Source of the DNA: Cellulomonas sp. KRMCY2
Lineage (GTDB): Bacteria > Actinomycetota > Actinomycetes > Actinomycetales > Cellulomonadaceae
Length of the DNA: 64,000 bases
NCBI RefSeq assembly: GCF_000526515.1
Contig: NZ_JAGF01000001.1
Coordinates: 2,480,001-2,544,000, forward strand
Direction: 5' to 3'
The notes beneath the pieces are model-generated. The model worked only from the letters and a program-made list of their open reading frames with translations, was not told where the DNA came from and searched no databases. Below, one piece after another: positions 36,247 to 45,220 of this stretch. The translations under genes and the position numbers were made by a program. Numbering within the stretch: the stretch's first letter is position 1; each line of letters begins with the position of its first letter.

Positions 36247-37224
36247 TCAGCGCAGGGTCAGCAGGCGTGCGGGGTTGTCGACCAGCAGCTGTTCGGCCAG
36301 GTGCCCGCCGACGCGCCGGCGCAGGCGGGGCACGAAGCGCAGCGGCAGGTACGTCAGCCCCGGCATGCCCCCGTAGGAGTGGTACCGATGACGTCGTGCG
36401 ACGTCGCCGCCGAGCAGGACACGGCCCGGGTCTCCGGTGGCGAGCACCCGCTCGAGGCAGTCGAGGATGGCGGAGTCGGGAGCCTCGCGGTGGCGCGCCA
36501 TGCCGTCGTAGCCGAGGTAGGCACCCGCGAGGGTGAGCTCGGCATGCAGGCCGGGATCCAGGTTGCGGTCGACGTGCGCGAGCACGACCCGTTCGGCGGG
36601 CAGCCCCTCCGCTGCCAGGACGTCCAGCACCTCCCAGGTCGCCGAGCCGTGCTCGAGGTGCACCATGACACTGACGCCGGTCTCGCCGGCGGCAGCCGCG
36701 ACGGCGGCGAGCACCCGACGCTCGAAGGGGTCGATCCGCCAGTATCCGATACCGGCCTTGAGCAGGCCTGCCCGCACGGGTTCACCGGACGGGCCACGGG
36801 CAGTCGGACCGCGATCGGGGACGTCCTCGTCGGGCAAGCCGTCGCGGATGTCGCGCGTGAAGCGGTCTGCCAGGTCCGTGACCCCCTCCGCCAAGAGCCA
36901 GTGGCCCGCGGCGTAGTGCTCGGAGCGATGGGCGCCGCTCACGTGGACGACGGCGAGCCCCGTCGCCTCGCTGATCCGGGCGACCCCGGCGGGGTCACGG
37001 CCCAGGCCCGTCGGGGTGGCCTCGACCATGGTGGTGATGTCCGCGGCTCTGAGCTCGGCCGCCTCCCGGCGACTGGAGTCCTCGTCGTCGAGCTCGTCGC
37101 CGGCGAGGAGCGGGGACGTCTGGAAGAGGTGGTCGTGGTAGTCGCAGCGACCGAGCTCGCTCGCCGGTCGGTCGCCGAGCACCGTGCGGACGAGGCCGTG
37201 GTCGTGCGCTGTGCTGGACGACAT
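36247..37224 (-). CDS. Phosphotriesterase-family (PTE-like) metal-dependent hydrolase, probable lactonase
   Basis: A 325-residue amidohydrolase-fold protein of the PTE/Php family. The first metal ligands are H30 and H32 in YHDHLF. A Lys lies in LLKAGIGYW, then VMVHLEHGS, VLAHVDRN and LLGGDVAR supply the remaining His and Asp ligands in the right order. Members hydrolyse lactones, including sugar lactones, and phosphoesters. It is divergent from the catabolic operon and has its own copy of the RpiR-type operator (37292-37304), so a sugar-acid lactonase role in that pathway is likely. Confidence 0.82.
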   Translation of the reverse strand: MSSSTAHDHGLVRTVLGDRPASELGRCDYHDHLFQTSPLLAGDELDDEDSSRREAAELRAADITTMVEATPTGLGRDPAGVARISEATGLAVVHVSGAHRSEHYAAGHWLLAEGVTDLADRFTRDIRDGLPDEDVPDRGPTARGPSGEPVRAGLLKAGIGYWRIDPFERRVLAAVAAAAGETGVSVMVHLEHGSATWEVLDVLAAEGLPAERVVLAHVDRNLDPGLHAELTLAGAYLGYDGMARHREAPDSAILDCLERVLATGDPGRVLLGGDVARRHRYHSYGGMPGLTYLPLRFVPRLRRRVGGHLAEQLLVDNPARLLTLR

Positions 37225-37291
37225 GCTCTCTTCGGCTCCCTGTGCTCGGCGCAGGCCCGTGCCTCAGCAGGCTGGCTGAGCTCCGATCCCA

Positions 37292-37304
37292 GTAGTACCA
37301 CTAC
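37292..37304. promoter_or_regulatory. Operator copy 1: GTAGTACCACTAC
   Basis: A perfect 5+5 inverted repeat with a 3-nt spacer, 68 nt upstream of the PTE-like start. Two further copies lie at 37377 and 48834. The pattern resembles the TGTARTwwwAYTACA class bound by HexR, itself an RpiR-family protein. The two RpiR genes bracket the locus. Confidence 0.75.
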
Positions 37305-37354
37305 GCACGAGGTGGCGTACAGACGCAGACCGGCGCGTTCACCCGTGCGGAGGG

Positions 37355-37389
37355 TTGCGCGGGGTGCGGGCAGTCAGTAGTCTCACTAC
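37355..37389 (+). promoter_or_regulatory. Promoter plus operator copy 2 of the sugar-catabolic operon
   Basis: TTGCGC (37355-37360), a 17-nt spacer and TAGTCT (37378-37383) form a plausible promoter. The operator GTAGTCTCACTAC (37377-37389) overlaps the -10 element completely, so a bound RpiR protein would block polymerase. It lies 29 nt before the cupin gene start. Confidence 0.72.
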
Positions 37390-37418
37390 AACACGCTCCG
37401 ACGACGAGGGGGAGACCG

Positions 37419-38066
37419 ATGCCGGCGATGCCAGAGCCGACGCCCATGGACCTGGACGCTCCGGACGTCCTCATGCAGCCCGGGCTGCTGACGATCGGTG
37501 CCGACGGTGCCATGGCGGGCCGGACCGGCGCGTACGACAAGGTCCTGGGAGACCTGGTCGGCGTGTACGCCGACGGGGACGCGTTCGAGGCAGCCGTGCG
37601 GTCGCAGGGCGCGGATCGTCTCGTCTACCACGTCGACGAGCACCGCGGGGCCGACGGCGCCGGTGCGCTGATCATCGGGACCAGCACCGTGCTGCCCGGC
37701 CGGATCGGTGACGAGTTCGCCGTGACGCGCGGCCACCTGCACGCCAAGGCCGACCGCGCCGAGCTCTACCACTGCCTCAGCGGCCGTGGCGTGATGCTCC
37801 TCGAGACGCTCTCCGGGGAGAGCAAGGCCATCCCGCTCTCCGCCGGGGAGGCCGTGCACGTCCCCGGGCACTGGATCCACCGGAGCGTCAACGTCGGCAG
37901 CGAGCCGTTCGTCACCCTGTTCTGCTACGCGGCGGACAGTGGCCAGGACTACGGGCTGATCGCCGACGCGGGCGGGATGGCCCAGCTGGTCGTCACCGAC
38001 GGGGCCGGCGGCTGGACCACGCGGCCGAACCCCCAGCACGTCGGCTACCGGGCGACGCGCGGATGA
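37419..38066 (+). CDS. Cupin-type glucose-6-phosphate isomerase family protein
   Basis: A 215-residue cupin resembling archaeal phosphoglucose isomerase (GPI, cupin class). Metal ligands H106, H108, E115 and H154 have exactly the spacing of that family (TRGHLHAKADRAELYHCL, then VPGHWIHRSVNVG). A YAADSGQDYGLI tail is also family-like. It would interconvert an aldose 6-phosphate and a ketose 6-phosphate, or a related sugar. It is the first gene of the operon and overlaps the aldolase gene (ATGA). A second, non-glucose substrate is quite possible in this setting. Confidence 0.8.
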   Translation: MPAMPEPTPMDLDAPDVLMQPGLLTIGADGAMAGRTGAYDKVLGDLVGVYADGDAFEAAVRSQGADRLVYHVDEHRGADGAGALIIGTSTVLPGRIGDEFAVTRGHLHAKADRAELYHCLSGRGVMLLETLSGESKAIPLSAGEAVHVPGHWIHRSVNVGSEPFVTLFCYAADSGQDYGLIADAGGMAQLVVTDGAGGWTTRPNPQHVGYRATRG

Positions 38067-38725
38067 ACGCCCAGGACCTTCTCGCGGCCGTCGAGCGGCA
38101 CGGTGTGGTGCCCGTCGTCGAGATCGACGACGTGGCAGACGCGGTTCCGCTGGCCCGCACGCTCGTCGAGGCGGGGCTGCCGGTCATCGAGGTGACCCTG
38201 CGCACGTCGTCGGCGCTCGAGTCGGTCGCCCGGATCGCCGCGGAGGTGCCGGAGTGCCTGCTGGGCGCCGGGACCTTGCTGACCGCCGCCATGGTGGCCG
38301 CCGCGGTGGACGCCGGTGCCCAGTTCGGCGTGTCGCCGGGCGTCTCGGCCGCGCTGCTGACCGCGGCCGCAGAGCGGGACCTGCCGTTCATCCCCGGGGC
38401 GGTGACCCCGAGCGAGATCATCGTGATACTCGACGCCGGGATCCGCCACGTGAAGTTCTTCCCGGCCGGCGCCTACGGCGGTGTCCCGACCCTCAAGGCC
38501 CTCGCCGGGCCGTTCGCCGCGACCGGGGTGCGCTTCATGCCCACCGGCGGGGCGACCGCCGCGAACGTCGGCGACTACCTCGCGCTGTCCAGCGTCTTCG
38601 CCGTCGGAGGGACGTGGGTCGCACCCCGTGCCGACGTCGCGGCCCGGCGCTGGGACGACATCGGGGCGAGGGCTCGCGCCATCGTGACGGCGTGCAGCGC
38701 ACGGGCCGAGGCGGTGACCCGGTGA
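38063..38725 (+). CDS. eda: KDPG/KHG-type 2-dehydro-3-deoxy aldolase
   Basis: A 220-residue class I aldolase. Catalytic E43 and R47 lie in VIEVTLRT, and Schiff-base K131 in RHVKFFPAGAYGG; FMPTGGAT and VFAVGGTWV complete the TIM barrel. It cleaves a 2-keto-3-deoxy-(phospho)sugar acid into pyruvate and an aldehyde. It overlaps both neighbours by 4 nt. Because no matching dehydratase is seen in the operon, the precise substrate (KDPG, KDPGal or another keto-deoxy acid) is open. Confidence 0.92.
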   Translation: MNAQDLLAAVERHGVVPVVEIDDVADAVPLARTLVEAGLPVIEVTLRTSSALESVARIAAEVPECLLGAGTLLTAAMVAAAVDAGAQFGVSPGVSAALLTAAAERDLPFIPGAVTPSEIIVILDAGIRHVKFFPAGAYGGVPTLKALAGPFAATGVRFMPTGGATAANVGDYLALSSVFAVGGTWVAPRADVAARRWDDIGARARAIVTACSARAEAVTR

Positions 38726-39687
38726 CCGTTGCCACCGGCACCACCGACCCCCTGCCGGCGGCAGCGGACGTGCCGACGATCTACTTCATCGGTGTCACCA
38801 CGGGGAAGTCCTCGATCCGCACGGTGTTCCCGCGATGGGCCACGGAGCTCGGCCTCGGCGACGTGCGGCTGGTCGGCATCGACCTGCCGCTGCATGCGCC
38901 GGCCGAGGACTACCGCCGCGTCGTGGACTTCATCGCCCACGACCCGTTGAGCCGCGGCGCACTCGTGACCACGCACAAGATCGACCTCTACGACGCGTGC
39001 CGGGACATGTTCGACGTGATCGACCCGCACGCTGAGCTCATGGGGGAGACGAGCTGCCTGTCGAAGCGCGACGGCCGGCTCGTGTGCCACGCCAAGGACC
39101 CGATCTCCTCGGGCCTGGCCATCGACGCGTTCCTGCCGCCGGGCCACTGGCAGCGCACGGGCGCCGACGCGTTCGTCATGGGTGCGGGCGGGTCGGCGAT
39201 CGCCATCAGCTGGTACCTCTCGCGTCCCGAGCGCGGTGCGGATCGCCCCGCGCGCATCGTCGTGGCGAACCGCAGCACGCCACGTCTGGAGGCCTTGCGC
39301 CGGGTGCACGACGAGCTGGGCACCGACGTCCCGGTCGAGGTCGTGCACACTCCGACGCCGCAGGCCAGTGATGCCATCCTCGCGACGCTGGCGCCGGGCT
39401 CGCTGGTCGTGAACGCGACGGGCCTCGGCAAGGACGCCCCGGGGTCGCCGCTCACGGATGCGGCGGCCTTCCCGCTGGACGCCGTGGCCTGGGACCTCAA
39501 CTACCGGGGTGACCTGGTGTTCCTGGACCAGGCGCGCGCCGCGGGGCACGTGCAGGTGGAGGACGGCTGGGTCTACTTCCTGCACGGCTGGACGCAGGTC
39601 GTCGCCGAGGTGTTCGACCTCGAGATCCCGACCTCGGGGCCGGTCTTCGACGCGCTGGACCGGATCGCCACGGACACCCGGCGATGA
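38722..39687 (+). CDS. Shikimate-dehydrogenase-like protein
   Basis: A 321-residue protein with the shikimate dehydrogenase layout. The N-terminal substrate domain has the catalytic-type Lys86 in VTTHKIDLYDAC, and the Rossmann domain opens with VMGAGGSAIAIS, followed by VVANRSTPR and LVVNATGLGKD. It is about 40 residues longer than AroE, and its opening YFIGVTTGKSS replaces the usual SxS shikimate clamp. In a sugar operon it probably oxidises a different polyol or keto acid. GTG 38722 overlaps the aldolase stop. Confidence 0.8.
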   Translation: MTVATGTTDPLPAAADVPTIYFIGVTTGKSSIRTVFPRWATELGLGDVRLVGIDLPLHAPAEDYRRVVDFIAHDPLSRGALVTTHKIDLYDACRDMFDVIDPHAELMGETSCLSKRDGRLVCHAKDPISSGLAIDAFLPPGHWQRTGADAFVMGAGGSAIAISWYLSRPERGADRPARIVVANRSTPRLEALRRVHDELGTDVPVEVVHTPTPQASDAILATLAPGSLVVNATGLGKDAPGSPLTDAAAFPLDAVAWDLNYRGDLVFLDQARAAGHVQVEDGWVYFLHGWTQVVAEVFDLEIPTSGPVFDALDRIATDTRR

Positions 39688-40613
39688 CGGCCGGCAGGGT
39701 GCTCGTGACGCCGCGGTCGCTCACCGAGGCGGGTCTGGAGACCGTCCCCGAGCTCGCCCCCGTCCGCGAGCGCGGGTACGAGCTCGTCGGCGCGCCCCCC
39801 GGCCGGATGCCCACCGAGGACCAGCTGCTCGAGGTCGTACCCGGCTGCGTCGGCTGGTTGGCCGGTGTGGAGCGGATCAGCGAGCGGGTGCTCGGCAGCG
39901 CCACCGGTCTGCGGGTGATCAGCCGCAACGGGTCCGGGACCGACGCGATCGACATGGCGGCCGCCGCCCGCGCCGGCGTCCGGGTCGAGCGGGCCGTCGG
40001 CTCCAACGCCCAGGGCGTGGCCGAGCTCGCCCTCGCGCTCAGCCTGAGCGCCCTGCGCAGCGTGCCGTGGAGCGCCGCGGCCCTCGTCGCCGGCCGGTGG
40101 GAGCGGACGCCGGGTGCGGAGCTCCCGGACTGCACTGTCGGCATCGTCGGCCTCGGCGCCATCGGGCGGCGGACGGCACAGGCCTTCTCGGCGCTGGGCT
40201 CCCGGGTGGTCGGCTTCGACCCGTTCGTCGCCGCCACCGACGTGCCCCTGATGGACCTCGACGACCTTCTCGAGGTGTGCGACGTCATCAGCCTGCACTG
40301 CCCACCGGCGGCGGACGGCGCACCGATGATCGACGCCGCCAGGCTCTCGCACGTGGCCAGGGGCGCCGTCCTGGTGAACACGGCGCGGTCGGCGCTCGTG
40401 GACGACGACGCCGTGCTCGCGGCGCTCGAGGCCGGCACGCTGGGCGCGTACGCCGTCGACGCGTTCGACGTGGAGCCGCCGGAGATCACGGCGCTGCTGC
40501 GCCACCCCCGGGTGATCTCGACGCCGCACCTGGGCGGCTACACGCACGCGAGCATCCGGCGGTCCACGACCCAGGCCGTCGAGAACCTCATCCACGCCCT
40601 CGACCAGGGATGA
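39684..40613 (+). CDS. D-isomer-specific 2-hydroxyacid dehydrogenase
   Basis: A 309-residue SerA-type dehydrogenase. NAD motif VGIVGLGAIGRRTAQAF lies at 152-168. The catalytic triad is R235 (VNTARSALVD), E264 (DVEPPE) and H282 (TPHLGGYTH), all in place. It oxidises or reduces a 2-hydroxy/2-keto acid with NAD(H). No ACT regulatory domain is present, so it is not a serine-pathway SerA. It overlaps both neighbouring genes by 4 nt and likely works on an acid intermediate of the same pathway. Confidence 0.9.
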   Translation: MTAGRVLVTPRSLTEAGLETVPELAPVRERGYELVGAPPGRMPTEDQLLEVVPGCVGWLAGVERISERVLGSATGLRVISRNGSGTDAIDMAAAARAGVRVERAVGSNAQGVAELALALSLSALRSVPWSAAALVAGRWERTPGAELPDCTVGIVGLGAIGRRTAQAFSALGSRVVGFDPFVAATDVPLMDLDDLLEVCDVISLHCPPAADGAPMIDAARLSHVARGAVLVNTARSALVDDDAVLAALEAGTLGAYAVDAFDVEPPEITALLRHPRVISTPHLGGYTHASIRRSTTQAVENLIHALDQG

Positions 40614-41542
40614 GGCCGGCGATGGTGGCGGCAGCACCCCTGGCGCTGATGGAGCGGCTGAGCACCATCGAGGGCCGCCTTCGGCCGTCGGAGCGCAAGG
40701 TCGCCGAGCTCGTCCTGAGGGACCCGGCCGCGACGATGGGCATGGGTATGGCCGGCCTCGCCGCGACCGTGGGGGTGAGCGAGCCGACAGTCATGCGGTT
40801 CTGCAACGCGCTGGGCTTCGACGGGTTCCAGACGTTCAAGTTCGCCCTCGCCCAGGCGCTCGCGATCGGCATCCCGGTCACGCACTCGGCGATCCAGCTC
40901 GACGACACGGTCGAGGCCATGGCGATGAAGATCTTCGATCACACGGTGAGCAGCCTGGACCGGGCGCGCCGCGCGCTCGACACCCGCGCGGTGGCCTCGG
41001 CCGTGGACGTCCTCCTCGACGCCCGCGACCTCCTGTTCGTGGGCCTGGGCGCATCCGGGATCATCGCGCAGGACGCCCTGCAGCAGGCCGTGCTGTTCGG
41101 CGTGCCGTGCGCCGCGCCCATCGACCTGCACCAGCAGTTCATGACGGCCTCGATGAGCGGGCCCGGTACCGTGATCGTGGCCATCTCCAACACGGGCCGC
41201 TCGACCTCCGTCCTGGACATCGCCGCCCAGGGCAAGCACCGAGGAGCAACGCTGATCGGGATCGCCGGTGGTCCCAGCCCGCTGATCGACCACGCCGACG
41301 TCGGCCTGATCCTGCGCACGTTCGAGGACACCGACGTCTACACGCCCACCGTGAGCCGCCTGGCCGGGCTCGTCCTGATCGACGTGCTCGCGACGGCCGT
41401 CGCCGTCCAGCGCGGTCGCGACCACCTCGAACGGCTCGGCGAGATGAAGCAGGCGTTGTCCTCGTTCCGCGGCAGCGCCGCACGAGATCGGCGCCGCACG
41501 AGATCGGCGGCGCGCGACGGCCACGGGAGCGGCCGACCATGA
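40610..41542 (+). CDS. RpiR/MurR-family regulator (second paralogue)
   Basis: A 310-residue RpiR protein inside the operon. The HTH (about 1-80: LAATVGVSEPTVMRFCNALG) and SIS domain (LLFVGLGASGIIAQDALQQA, VIVAISNTGRSTSVLDI) are almost the same as in the protein at 35293, including VPCAAPIDLHQQFM. The two clearly arose by duplication. Its Arg-rich C-terminus is encoded by a 16-bp tandem duplication (41477-41508). Autoregulation through the 37377 operator is likely. It overlaps neighbours on both sides. Confidence 0.92.
   Translation: MRPAMVAAAPLALMERLSTIEGRLRPSERKVAELVLRDPAATMGMGMAGLAATVGVSEPTVMRFCNALGFDGFQTFKFALAQALAIGIPVTHSAIQLDDTVEAMAMKIFDHTVSSLDRARRALDTRAVASAVDVLLDARDLLFVGLGASGIIAQDALQQAVLFGVPCAAPIDLHQQFMTASMSGPGTVIVAISNTGRSTSVLDIAAQGKHRGATLIGIAGGPSPLIDHADVGLILRTFEDTDVYTPTVSRLAGLVLIDVLATAVAVQRGRDHLERLGEMKQALSSFRGSAARDRRRTRSAARDGHGSGRP
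41477..41508 (+). repeat. 16-bp tandem duplication inside the RpiR C-terminus
   Basis: GCCGCACGAGATCGGC occurs twice head to tail. Because 16 is not a multiple of 3, gain or loss of a copy changes the last residues and the stop position of the RpiR gene, and its coupling to the FGGY kinase start. Confidence 0.85.
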
Positions 41543-43080
41543 ACGCGGAAGCGGTGCTCGGCATCGATCTCGGGACCAGCGTGGTCAAGGCCGGCATCTA
41601 CGGCTTCGACGGCGCGATGCACGCGAGCGCGAGCTGCCCGCTGACGTTGAGCCACTCGGGGCCGGGCCGGGCCGAGCAGGACCTGGACGACTTCTACGAG
41701 GCCGCGGCCGCTGCGAGCCGGGTGTGCCTCGCCGGGGGGTACGCCCCCGAGCGGATCGGGGCGGTCGCGATGGTCGGTCAGATGGCGGGGGTCGGCATCG
41801 TCGACAAGGATCACCGGCCGCTCGCCGCCTTCGACTCGTGGCTCGACACCCGCTGCGGCGACGTCGCCGACGAGCTCTCGCGCACCCTCGGCGATCGGAT
41901 CACCGCGACGGCCGGGTGCGCCCCGACGATCAGCATCGGACCGAAGATGCTCTGGTGGCGTCGCCATCGCCCCGACGTCTGCCGCGACGCGGCGTCGTTC
42001 GTCACGGCAGCCGGGTACGTGGCCGGCCGGGCCACGGCGACGGTGGGCCGGTCCGCCTTCATCGACCCCTCGTACCTGCACTTCACCTCCGTCGCCGACG
42101 TGGGACGCGCCGCGTGGGACGAGGCGCTGGTGGACGCCGTCGGCGTCGATCCGGATCTCCTGCCCCGGATCGTCGAGAGCGCCGAGATCGTCGGCACCCT
42201 GACCGACCGGGCTGCGGCGGACTTCGGTCTGCGGCCTGGTGTGCCGGTGGCGGCCGGCTGCGGTGACACGGCCGCGAGTGCGCTCGGGGCGGGCGCCGCG
42301 CGGGCCGGTCAGGCGTTCGACATCGCCGGCACCGCCGCGGTCTTCGGCGTCTGTCTGCCGGTGTTCGCACCGGACGCGTCGGACGGGACGCTCATGACGA
42401 TGCGGGCGGCCCTGCCCGGCCGGTGGTACTCGCTCGCCTACGTGGGTGGTGCGGGGCAGGTCGTGGAGTGGGTGTGTCGCGAGGTGCTCGGACACGCGTC
42501 CGTCGACCCCGACGCGTACGCCGACCTCGCGGCCGCGGCGTCGAGCGTGCCGCCCGGCAGCGACGGCGTGATGGTCTCCCCGCACTTCTCGGGGCGCGTG
42601 GCCCCGGTGTCGCCCAGCATGCGCGGCTCGATCGTCGGGCTGTCGGCCGTGACCGGCCGCGCGCACCTGGCCAGGGCGGCGCTCGAGGCGATCGCCTTCG
42701 AGTACCGGCGCTACGCCGACATCGCCCGCGGCGCAGCACCGGATGTCGCGGTCACGGAGATCATCGGTACGGGTGGCGGCAGCCGGCTCGACGTGTGGAA
42801 CCAGATCAAGGCGGACGTCCTCGCGACGCCGTACCGGCCTGTCGTGGGCGCCGAGTCGGGAACCCGGGGCGCCGCGATGGTCGCGATGGCCGCGATCGGG
42901 CAGGAGCTGCCCGAGCTCGAGCCGTCCGCGTACGGACCGGTCGCGCGCCCCGATCCCGCCACGACGGCCGCCTACGCGGCCGCCACCGAGAGCTACCAGC
43001 GGTGGTCGGCGCGATGGGCCGCCGGCTACCGCAGCGAGTCAGCACTGACCGAGCACCACGGAACGGGAGACACCATCTGA
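41539..43080 (+). CDS. FGGY-family carbohydrate kinase, xylulokinase-like
   Basis: A 513-residue FGGY kinase. N-terminal phosphate motif VLGIDLGTSVVKAGIY (residues 6-21), catalytic Asp in AAGCGDTAASALGAG, and C-terminal IGTGGGSRLDVWNQIKADVL match xylulokinase/gluconate-type kinases. It should phosphorylate a ketose, polyol or sugar acid produced by the neighbouring dehydrogenases and isomerase, ahead of the Eda-type aldolase. It overlaps the RpiR stop by 4 nt and the next gene by 1 nt. Confidence 0.9.
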   Translation: MNAEAVLGIDLGTSVVKAGIYGFDGAMHASASCPLTLSHSGPGRAEQDLDDFYEAAAAASRVCLAGGYAPERIGAVAMVGQMAGVGIVDKDHRPLAAFDSWLDTRCGDVADELSRTLGDRITATAGCAPTISIGPKMLWWRRHRPDVCRDAASFVTAAGYVAGRATATVGRSAFIDPSYLHFTSVADVGRAAWDEALVDAVGVDPDLLPRIVESAEIVGTLTDRAAADFGLRPGVPVAAGCGDTAASALGAGAARAGQAFDIAGTAAVFGVCLPVFAPDASDGTLMTMRAALPGRWYSLAYVGGAGQVVEWVCREVLGHASVDPDAYADLAAAASSVPPGSDGVMVSPHFSGRVAPVSPSMRGSIVGLSAVTGRAHLARAALEAIAFEYRRYADIARGAAPDVAVTEIIGTGGGSRLDVWNQIKADVLATPYRPVVGAESGTRGAAMVAMAAIGQELPELEPSAYGPVARPDPATTAAYAAATESYQRWSARWAAGYRSESALTEHHGTGDTI

Positions 43081-44150
43081 TGGCGACGAAGCGGCTGTGC
43101 ATGGTCGGTGCGGGACGCGTCGGTCGGCTCCACACCCGGAGCATCACCGAGCACGTCGGGCACCGAGCCGAGGTGACGGCGATCTGCGACCCGAGCCGCG
43201 AGATCGCCGCCGAGCTGGCCGCCGACTACGGCGTCGGCCTGGTGTGCGCCACCCTGGCGGAGGCGCTCGAGCGCGGGACCTACGACGGGGTCGTGATCAC
43301 GACCCCGACCTTCACCCACCACCCGCTCGCGCTGACGGCGATCCGCGCCGGCCTGCACGTGCACCTCGAGAAGCCGATGGCGATGAACCTCGTCGAGTGC
43401 GCGGAGATCAGCGGGGCCGCCGAAGCCGCCGGGATCGCGCTGCAGCTCGGCTTCATGCGTCGCTTCGACAGCGACTTCGTCGCAGGCGCCGAGCTGCTCC
43501 GCAGCGGGGAGATCGGCGACCCGATGATCATCAAGTCCCTCACCCACGGACCGGGCCTGCCGCCGGCGTGGGCCAACGACATCCGGACCTCCAACGGCAT
43601 GATCGCGGAGGTCAACAGCCACGACCTCGACACGATCAGCTGGTACGCCGGATCCGAGCCGGTGGACATCCACACCCGGGTCGCCAACTTCAAGGGCGCC
43701 CAGCGGGGCGTCGTCACGGAGCACTTCTACGACACGTTGGTCGCGACAGTGACCTTCGAGTCGGGGGCCATCGCCACCGTGGCCGGGGTCTGTCCCGCCG
43801 ACTACGGCTACGACGCGCGGGTCGAGGTGACCTGCACGGCGGGCATGGTGCAGGTGGGTCACACCGGGCCCGGCGGGCCGGCGAGCATCGTCGCCGGCAC
43901 GGCGCTGCGGGGCGAGGCGGTGTACCGCTCGTGGCGCGACCGGTTCGCCGACGCCTACGTGCGGGAGATGGTGGCCTTCGTCGACGCGATGGATGGCGCC
44001 CCCCTGCGGGTCGGCGCCGCCGACGGCACCCGAGCCGTCGGCCTGGTCCTCGCCGGGACGCTCTCGATGCTCGAGGGCCGGACCGTGACGGTCGCCGAGG
44101 TGCAGGCGGCGGGATTCGTCCCCGCCTGGCAGACGCGGACGGGGCAGTGA
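43080..44150 (+). CDS. Gfo/Idh/MocA-family oxidoreductase
   Basis: A 356-residue NAD(P)-dependent sugar or inositol dehydrogenase. Cofactor motif VGAGRVGRLH (residues 9-18), the EKP motif at 97-99 (VHLEKPMAMN) with catalytic Lys98, and the EVNSHDLDTISWY segment giving the second catalytic pair are intact; it looks most like myo-/scyllo-inositol dehydrogenases. Start and previous stop share one base (TGATG). It may introduce the keto group that starts the pathway. Confidence 0.9.
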   Translation: MATKRLCMVGAGRVGRLHTRSITEHVGHRAEVTAICDPSREIAAELAADYGVGLVCATLAEALERGTYDGVVITTPTFTHHPLALTAIRAGLHVHLEKPMAMNLVECAEISGAAEAAGIALQLGFMRRFDSDFVAGAELLRSGEIGDPMIIKSLTHGPGLPPAWANDIRTSNGMIAEVNSHDLDTISWYAGSEPVDIHTRVANFKGAQRGVVTEHFYDTLVATVTFESGAIATVAGVCPADYGYDARVEVTCTAGMVQVGHTGPGGPASIVAGTALRGEAVYRSWRDRFADAYVREMVAFVDAMDGAPLRVGAADGTRAVGLVLAGTLSMLEGRTVTVAEVQAAGFVPAWQTRTGQ

Positions 44151-44152
44151 CC

Positions 44153-45220
44153 ATGCGCGCCGTGGTGTACCGGGGCCCGCGCGACCTCGTCGTGGCCGAC
44201 GTCGACGTCCGGCCCCTGGGTCCCGGGGACGTGCGCGTCGCCGTGGACAGCGCGGGGGTGTGCGGCACCGACGTCCGGATCTTCAAGGGCGAGCACTCCG
44301 GGTTCGCGAACGGGACGGGACGCGTGCCCGGCCACGAGGTGGTCGGCCGAGTGAGCGAGGTGGGCCCGGGTGCGGCCCCGCCCGGCCTTGCCGTCGGCGA
44401 CGTGGTCTTCGTCGCTCCCAACATCGGCTGCGGCGTGTGTGCCCAGTGCCGACGGGGGAACGAGAACCTGTGCCCGACGACCGAGGCGATAGGCATCTCG
44501 CTGGACGGGGGCTTCGCCCAGAGCGTCCTGGTCCCCGCCCGCGCCGTCGCGCGCGGGAACCTCATCCCGCTCGGTGCGGTGTCGTCGGACGCCGGGGTCC
44601 TCATCGAACCGCTCGCCTGCGTGCTCCGGGGCCAGGACAAGGTCGACGTCCACGAGGGTGACACGGTCCTCGTCGCGGGCGCGGGGCCGGTCGGGCTCCT
44701 GCACGTGGCGCTCGCGCGCACCAGGGGGGCCGCGCTGGTGATCTGCTCCGAGCCGTCGGCCGTCCGGCGCGAGGCGGCCCAGCGCGCCGGGGCCGCGGTC
44801 GTCGTCGACCCGACCGCGGCCGACCCGTACGAGAGCGTCGCCGCGGCGACCGGGGGTCTCGGCGCCGACGTCGTCATCACCGCCGCTCCGGTGCACGCCC
44901 TCCAGTCCGCGGCGCTGCACCTCGCCGCGACCGGCGGGCGGGTGCTGTACTTCGGTGGTCTGCCCAGGAGCCGGCCAACCGTCGAGCTCGACACCAACCT
45001 CATCCACTACAAGGAGCTGCTCGTCGCAGGCACGACGGCATCCACGCTCGACGACTGCCGCCGGGCGGCCGAGCTGGTCGGCGGGGGCCGGCTCGAGCTC
45101 GACTGGATGGTCTCGGACCGCTACGCCCTCGAGGACTTCGCGGCGGCCGTCGGTCGCGCCCAGGACCCGGCTGCGCTCAAGGTCGTCGTCAAGCCCTCGC
45201 TCTCACGGAAGGCACTGTGA
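44153..45220 (+). CDS. Zinc-dependent alcohol dehydrogenase (MDR family)
   Basis: A 355-residue medium-chain dehydrogenase. Catalytic-zinc ligands C37 (GVCGTD) and H61-E62 (PGHEV), structural-zinc Cys C93, C96, C99 and C107, and the cofactor motif VLVAGAGPVGLLHVAL are all present. It resembles sorbitol/threonine/galactitol dehydrogenases. It likely oxidises a sugar or polyol in this operon. ATG 44153 is 2 nt after the preceding stop; a GTG two codons earlier is possible. Confidence 0.92.
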   Translation: MRAVVYRGPRDLVVADVDVRPLGPGDVRVAVDSAGVCGTDVRIFKGEHSGFANGTGRVPGHEVVGRVSEVGPGAAPPGLAVGDVVFVAPNIGCGVCAQCRRGNENLCPTTEAIGISLDGGFAQSVLVPARAVARGNLIPLGAVSSDAGVLIEPLACVLRGQDKVDVHEGDTVLVAGAGPVGLLHVALARTRGAALVICSEPSAVRREAAQRAGAAVVVDPTAADPYESVAAATGGLGADVVITAAPVHALQSAALHLAATGGRVLYFGGLPRSRPTVELDTNLIHYKELLVAGTTASTLDDCRRAAELVGGGRLELDWMVSDRYALEDFAAAVGRAQDPAALKVVVKPSLSRKAL

